Assembly: GCA_963578805.1 (NCBI GenBank)
Contig: CAUZDY010000002.1
Location: forward strand, 75,962 to 139,961
Direction: 5' to 3'
Source: CAUZIB01 sp963578805
Lineage (GTDB): Bacteria > Acidobacteriota > Vicinamibacteria > Vicinamibacterales > UBA8438
DNA length: 64,000 nucleotides
Below are positions 62,091 through 64,000 of the stretch, in pieces. Numbering within the stretch: the first letter of the stretch is position 1; each line of letters begins with the position of its first letter. Position numbers and translations under genes: made by a program. Below the pieces are notes generated by a model. The model saw nothing but the letters and a program-made list of their open reading frames with translations. It ran no database searches and was not told the origin of the DNA.

Positions 62091-63362
62091 TCATTTGCCA
62101 ATATCGGGGATTGAAGAAGTAACTTTCCGCTGAAAGATTGTAATCGTGCCCAGCGCCACAAGGACGGCAACGGATCCAAACGCACTCAAGCCGGCGAAGC
62201 CCACCGTCGAAAAAAGCACGCTCGAGAGCAGACTCGCTGCCGCTGCTGAGACCCAAACTATCGAATCGGTACGACCTTGTAGCCACGCTCGATCCGCAAT
62301 CGGAATATCGCGTGTAAGGCTTGAGCTTCCTGCCACAAATCCAAAATTCCACCCAAGGCCTAGCAGGAACAGTGTTGCTCCCACCCAAAGCACCCTCGAC
62401 GATGGAACGACCATGCTACCCAGAGTCGAAAGAAGAAGTAGCGCCTGTCCGGCAAAAATAATTCTTGATGAGCCAACACGATCGACCAAGAGTCCAGTGA
62501 GTGGGGCAAACAGAAACATACCAACGATATGACTTGAGGCTACCAATCCGATGACGTCGAGACCGTGTCCGGCAGATTTCAGATGGAGTGGCGTCATTGT
62601 CATGATAAGGACCATCACGACATGGCTAAACACCAACGTTATGATCGACACTCTAACCTGCGGTGTATGAAAGAGCTGAGTCGTGCTCGCCGCGCTCTCG
62701 ACTCGTGGTGCAGTTTGAATCTCAAAAGACGCCGAGAGCAAAGACGGGTCAGGTCGCAGAAACAAAACGTAAAGCATGGCTGCGCCGAGGAAGATGAGAC
62801 CACTTACCAGATATGCACCGGCGAGTGAAGGCAACCCCACCGACACTCCTACTCGATCCGATGGAGAGAGCAGGTTTGGTCCGATCACTGCCCCAATCGT
62901 CCCCGCCGAGACGATCCATCCAAGCGCTGTTGCGCGACGTTCCGGGCTCTGTAGATCGGCGGCAACGTAGCGAGTGAGCGCGTTTGCGCTATTCCCAAGC
63001 CCGACGACCAATGCCCCCGCAATAAGAAGTGGTAGCGAAACCATGACGGTTGCGGTGCACGCGAGAAACGCACCCATACCTGCCACGACATAGAAAGAGG
63101 CAAGACTTAAACGGCGTCCCCATCGTGTCATCGCTATCGCCAGCAGCGAGGTGCCTAGCGCTGTGCCGAGAATCGACGCAGCGACCGGCACCCCACTCCA
63201 AGTGACATCGCCCGCTATGCTCTCCGCCACGAGTGTTGTAACTGCCACCGAAACGATCAGAGCGGTCGAACCTATGCCTGTACCACCGAGAAGTACCAGC
63301 GAGGAACGAAGTCGCAACCTGTCGAGTGAACGCGATTCACGCAGTTCTCGCGTCGGTGTCAT
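62091..63362 (-). CDS. MFS transporter, 12-helix
   Basis: A 423-residue inner-membrane major facilitator with 12 predicted helices. Features: LVLLGGTGIGSTALIVSV at helix 1, MTRWGRRLSLASFYVVAGMGAFL (motif A region), ALGWIVSAGTIGAVIGPNLL (motif C-like), and in the second half FSHVVMVLIMTMTPLHLKSAGHGL, LTGLLVDRVGSSRIIFAGQALLLL. The substrate is unknown. ATG at 63362; an earlier in-frame TTG at 63371 exists. It is the first gene of the minus-strand run; transport of the small molecules handled by the exported enzymes is possible but not shown. Confidence 0.9.
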   Translation of the reverse strand: MTPTRELRESRSLDRLRLRSSLVLLGGTGIGSTALIVSVAVTTLVAESIAGDVTWSGVPVAASILGTALGTSLLAIAMTRWGRRLSLASFYVVAGMGAFLACTATVMVSLPLLIAGALVVGLGNSANALTRYVAADLQSPERRATALGWIVSAGTIGAVIGPNLLSPSDRVGVSVGLPSLAGAYLVSGLIFLGAAMLYVLFLRPDPSLLSASFEIQTAPRVESAASTTQLFHTPQVRVSIITLVFSHVVMVLIMTMTPLHLKSAGHGLDVIGLVASSHIVGMFLFAPLTGLLVDRVGSSRIIFAGQALLLLSTLGSMVVPSSRVLWVGATLFLLGLGWNFGFVAGSSSLTRDIPIADRAWLQGRTDSIVWVSAAAASLLSSVLFSTVGFAGLSAFGSVAVLVALGTITIFQRKVTSSIPDIGK

Positions 63363-63510
63363 CAATCCCAAACTCCCATAACAGCCAGCCGCTCATTTTA
63401 CGCCCAGAACACAACGCGCGTGATTAACTACACCAGTTCTTACAACGGCATTGAATCGGGCGCCGCTCCGCGTTAGGCTAGATTCCTTGAATGCCAACGG
63501 GAGGCTGACG

Positions 63511-64000
63511 ATGAAAGGATTCTGGTTACTTGCGATCCTGCTGGCCGCATGGCCGGGTGCGGGGCTAGCCCAAACGACGGAAGAGCTGATCAACGACGCG
63601 AACGAGACCGACAACGTCCTTACGGCGAGCATGGGGTATGACCGGAAGAGCTACAGTCCGCTCGATCAAATCAACCGGTCGAACGTCAAACGGCTCGTGC
63701 CGATTTGGAACGCCAGCATGAGCAATGTGTCGGGTGAACTTGCGGCTCCGGTGGTGTACGAGGGTGTCATGTATCTCATCAACGGGAAATGGACGTTTGC
63801 GATCGACGTCGCAACCGGCAGACAACTCTGGCGCACGCCGGTGGTGCTTGAAGGCGAGTCGCGACGGGCCCCGTACAATCGAGGTGCACCGACCCTCTAC
63901 AACGGCAAACTGTTTCGCGTAACGTACGACAATCACCTGCTCGCCCTCGACATGAAGACCGGTGAAGAATTGTGGAAGCAGAAGTTTGCGGAGGCGGCCG
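63511..64000 (+). CDS. PQQ-dependent alcohol/methanol dehydrogenase-like protein, 5' part
   Basis: A plus frame from ATG at 63511, preceded by GGGAGG with a seven-base spacer, runs open past the right edge (163 residues visible). The signal peptide MKGFWLLAILLAAWPGAGLA-Q is followed by TEELINDANETDNVLTASMGYDRKSYSPLDQINRSNVKRLVPIW. ELAAPVVYEGVMYLINGKWTFAIDVATGRQLWR and GELFRV-type blades (NHLLALDMKTGEELW) follow. This is the start of a PQQ propeller of the methanol/ethanol dehydrogenase type, the third in the window, closer to the XoxF/ExaA group than the other two. Its catalytic site lies outside the window. Confidence 0.88.
   Translation, partial: MKGFWLLAILLAAWPGAGLAQTTEELINDANETDNVLTASMGYDRKSYSPLDQINRSNVKRLVPIWNASMSNVSGELAAPVVYEGVMYLINGKWTFAIDVATGRQLWRTPVVLEGESRRAPYNRGAPTLYNGKLFRVTYDNHLLALDMKTGEELWKQKFAEAA

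Noticed and set aside
1..64000. tRNA genes, CRISPR arrays, prophage or insertion sequences
   Set aside because: No TpsiC-like GTTCGAATC in a cloverleaf context, no spaced direct repeats, no transposase or integrase motifs were seen.

Overview
The window looks like a chromosomal piece of a free-living Gram-negative heterotroph. It is GC-rich, with many exported hydrolases, a TonB-dependent receptor carrying an N-terminal carboxypeptidase-regulatory-like domain, PQQ beta-propeller dehydrogenases, DUF5916, DUF1800 and DUF1326 proteins, and lipoproteins. This mix is what I would expect of Acidobacteriota of the Vicinamibacteria type, but it is inferred from gene content only; there is no rRNA or other marker. 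I see no tRNA, rRNA, CRISPR array, integrase or intact insertion sequence.

Layout. 0-5 kb (minus): an operon of M23 peptidase, DUF1015 protein, serC and rhomboid protease, followed by a gene cut by the left edge. 5-8.5 kb (minus): an aminotransferase overlapping by ATGA an NDH-SelD fusion. 8.6-17.4 kb: trxA, a DUF2911 lipoprotein pair, a small membrane protein, an aminotransferase, a first PQQ dehydrogenase, a HugZ-like protein with a palindrome upstream, a TPR membrane protein and a tiny basic protein started by TTG. 18-24.4 kb (plus): GNAT, N-succinylamino acid racemase-like enolase, class V PLP enzyme and exported M14 peptidase. 24.5-31.3 kb (minus): a TolB-like/DUF5916 fusion, TrmH-type methyltransferase, class I fumarase and MFS exporter. 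31.9-35.6 kb (plus): second DUF5916 protein, glycosyltransferase-like protein and hspQ.

37-64 kb is dominated by exported proteins: a TonB-dependent receptor (with good promoter and terminator), a secreted family of unknown function (one intact copy, one wrecked), a beta-lactamase-fold hydrolase, two alpha/beta hydrolases, an epoxide hydrolase, two more PQQ proteins, two amidohydrolase/deacetylase paralogues (one Sec, one Tat with a His-rich head), a six-bladed propeller, DUF1800, VOC, MBL-fold and cyclase-family proteins and DUF1326. Threonine synthase and an aminotransferase are the only clearly cytoplasmic metabolic enzymes inside it. The set suggests uptake and periplasmic breakdown of small organic esters, amides, epoxides and alcohols, but no substrate can be named from sequence.

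The least expected feature is gene decay. At least four remnants can be read between the intact genes: a beta-CASP RNase tail with three in-frame stops, an M1 aminopeptidase head overlapping a doubly deleted Hsp20, a broken copy of the secreted family of unknown function, and an outer-membrane-protein tail. No helix-turn-helix regulator, sigma factor or two-component protein was recognised anywhere in the 64 kb.
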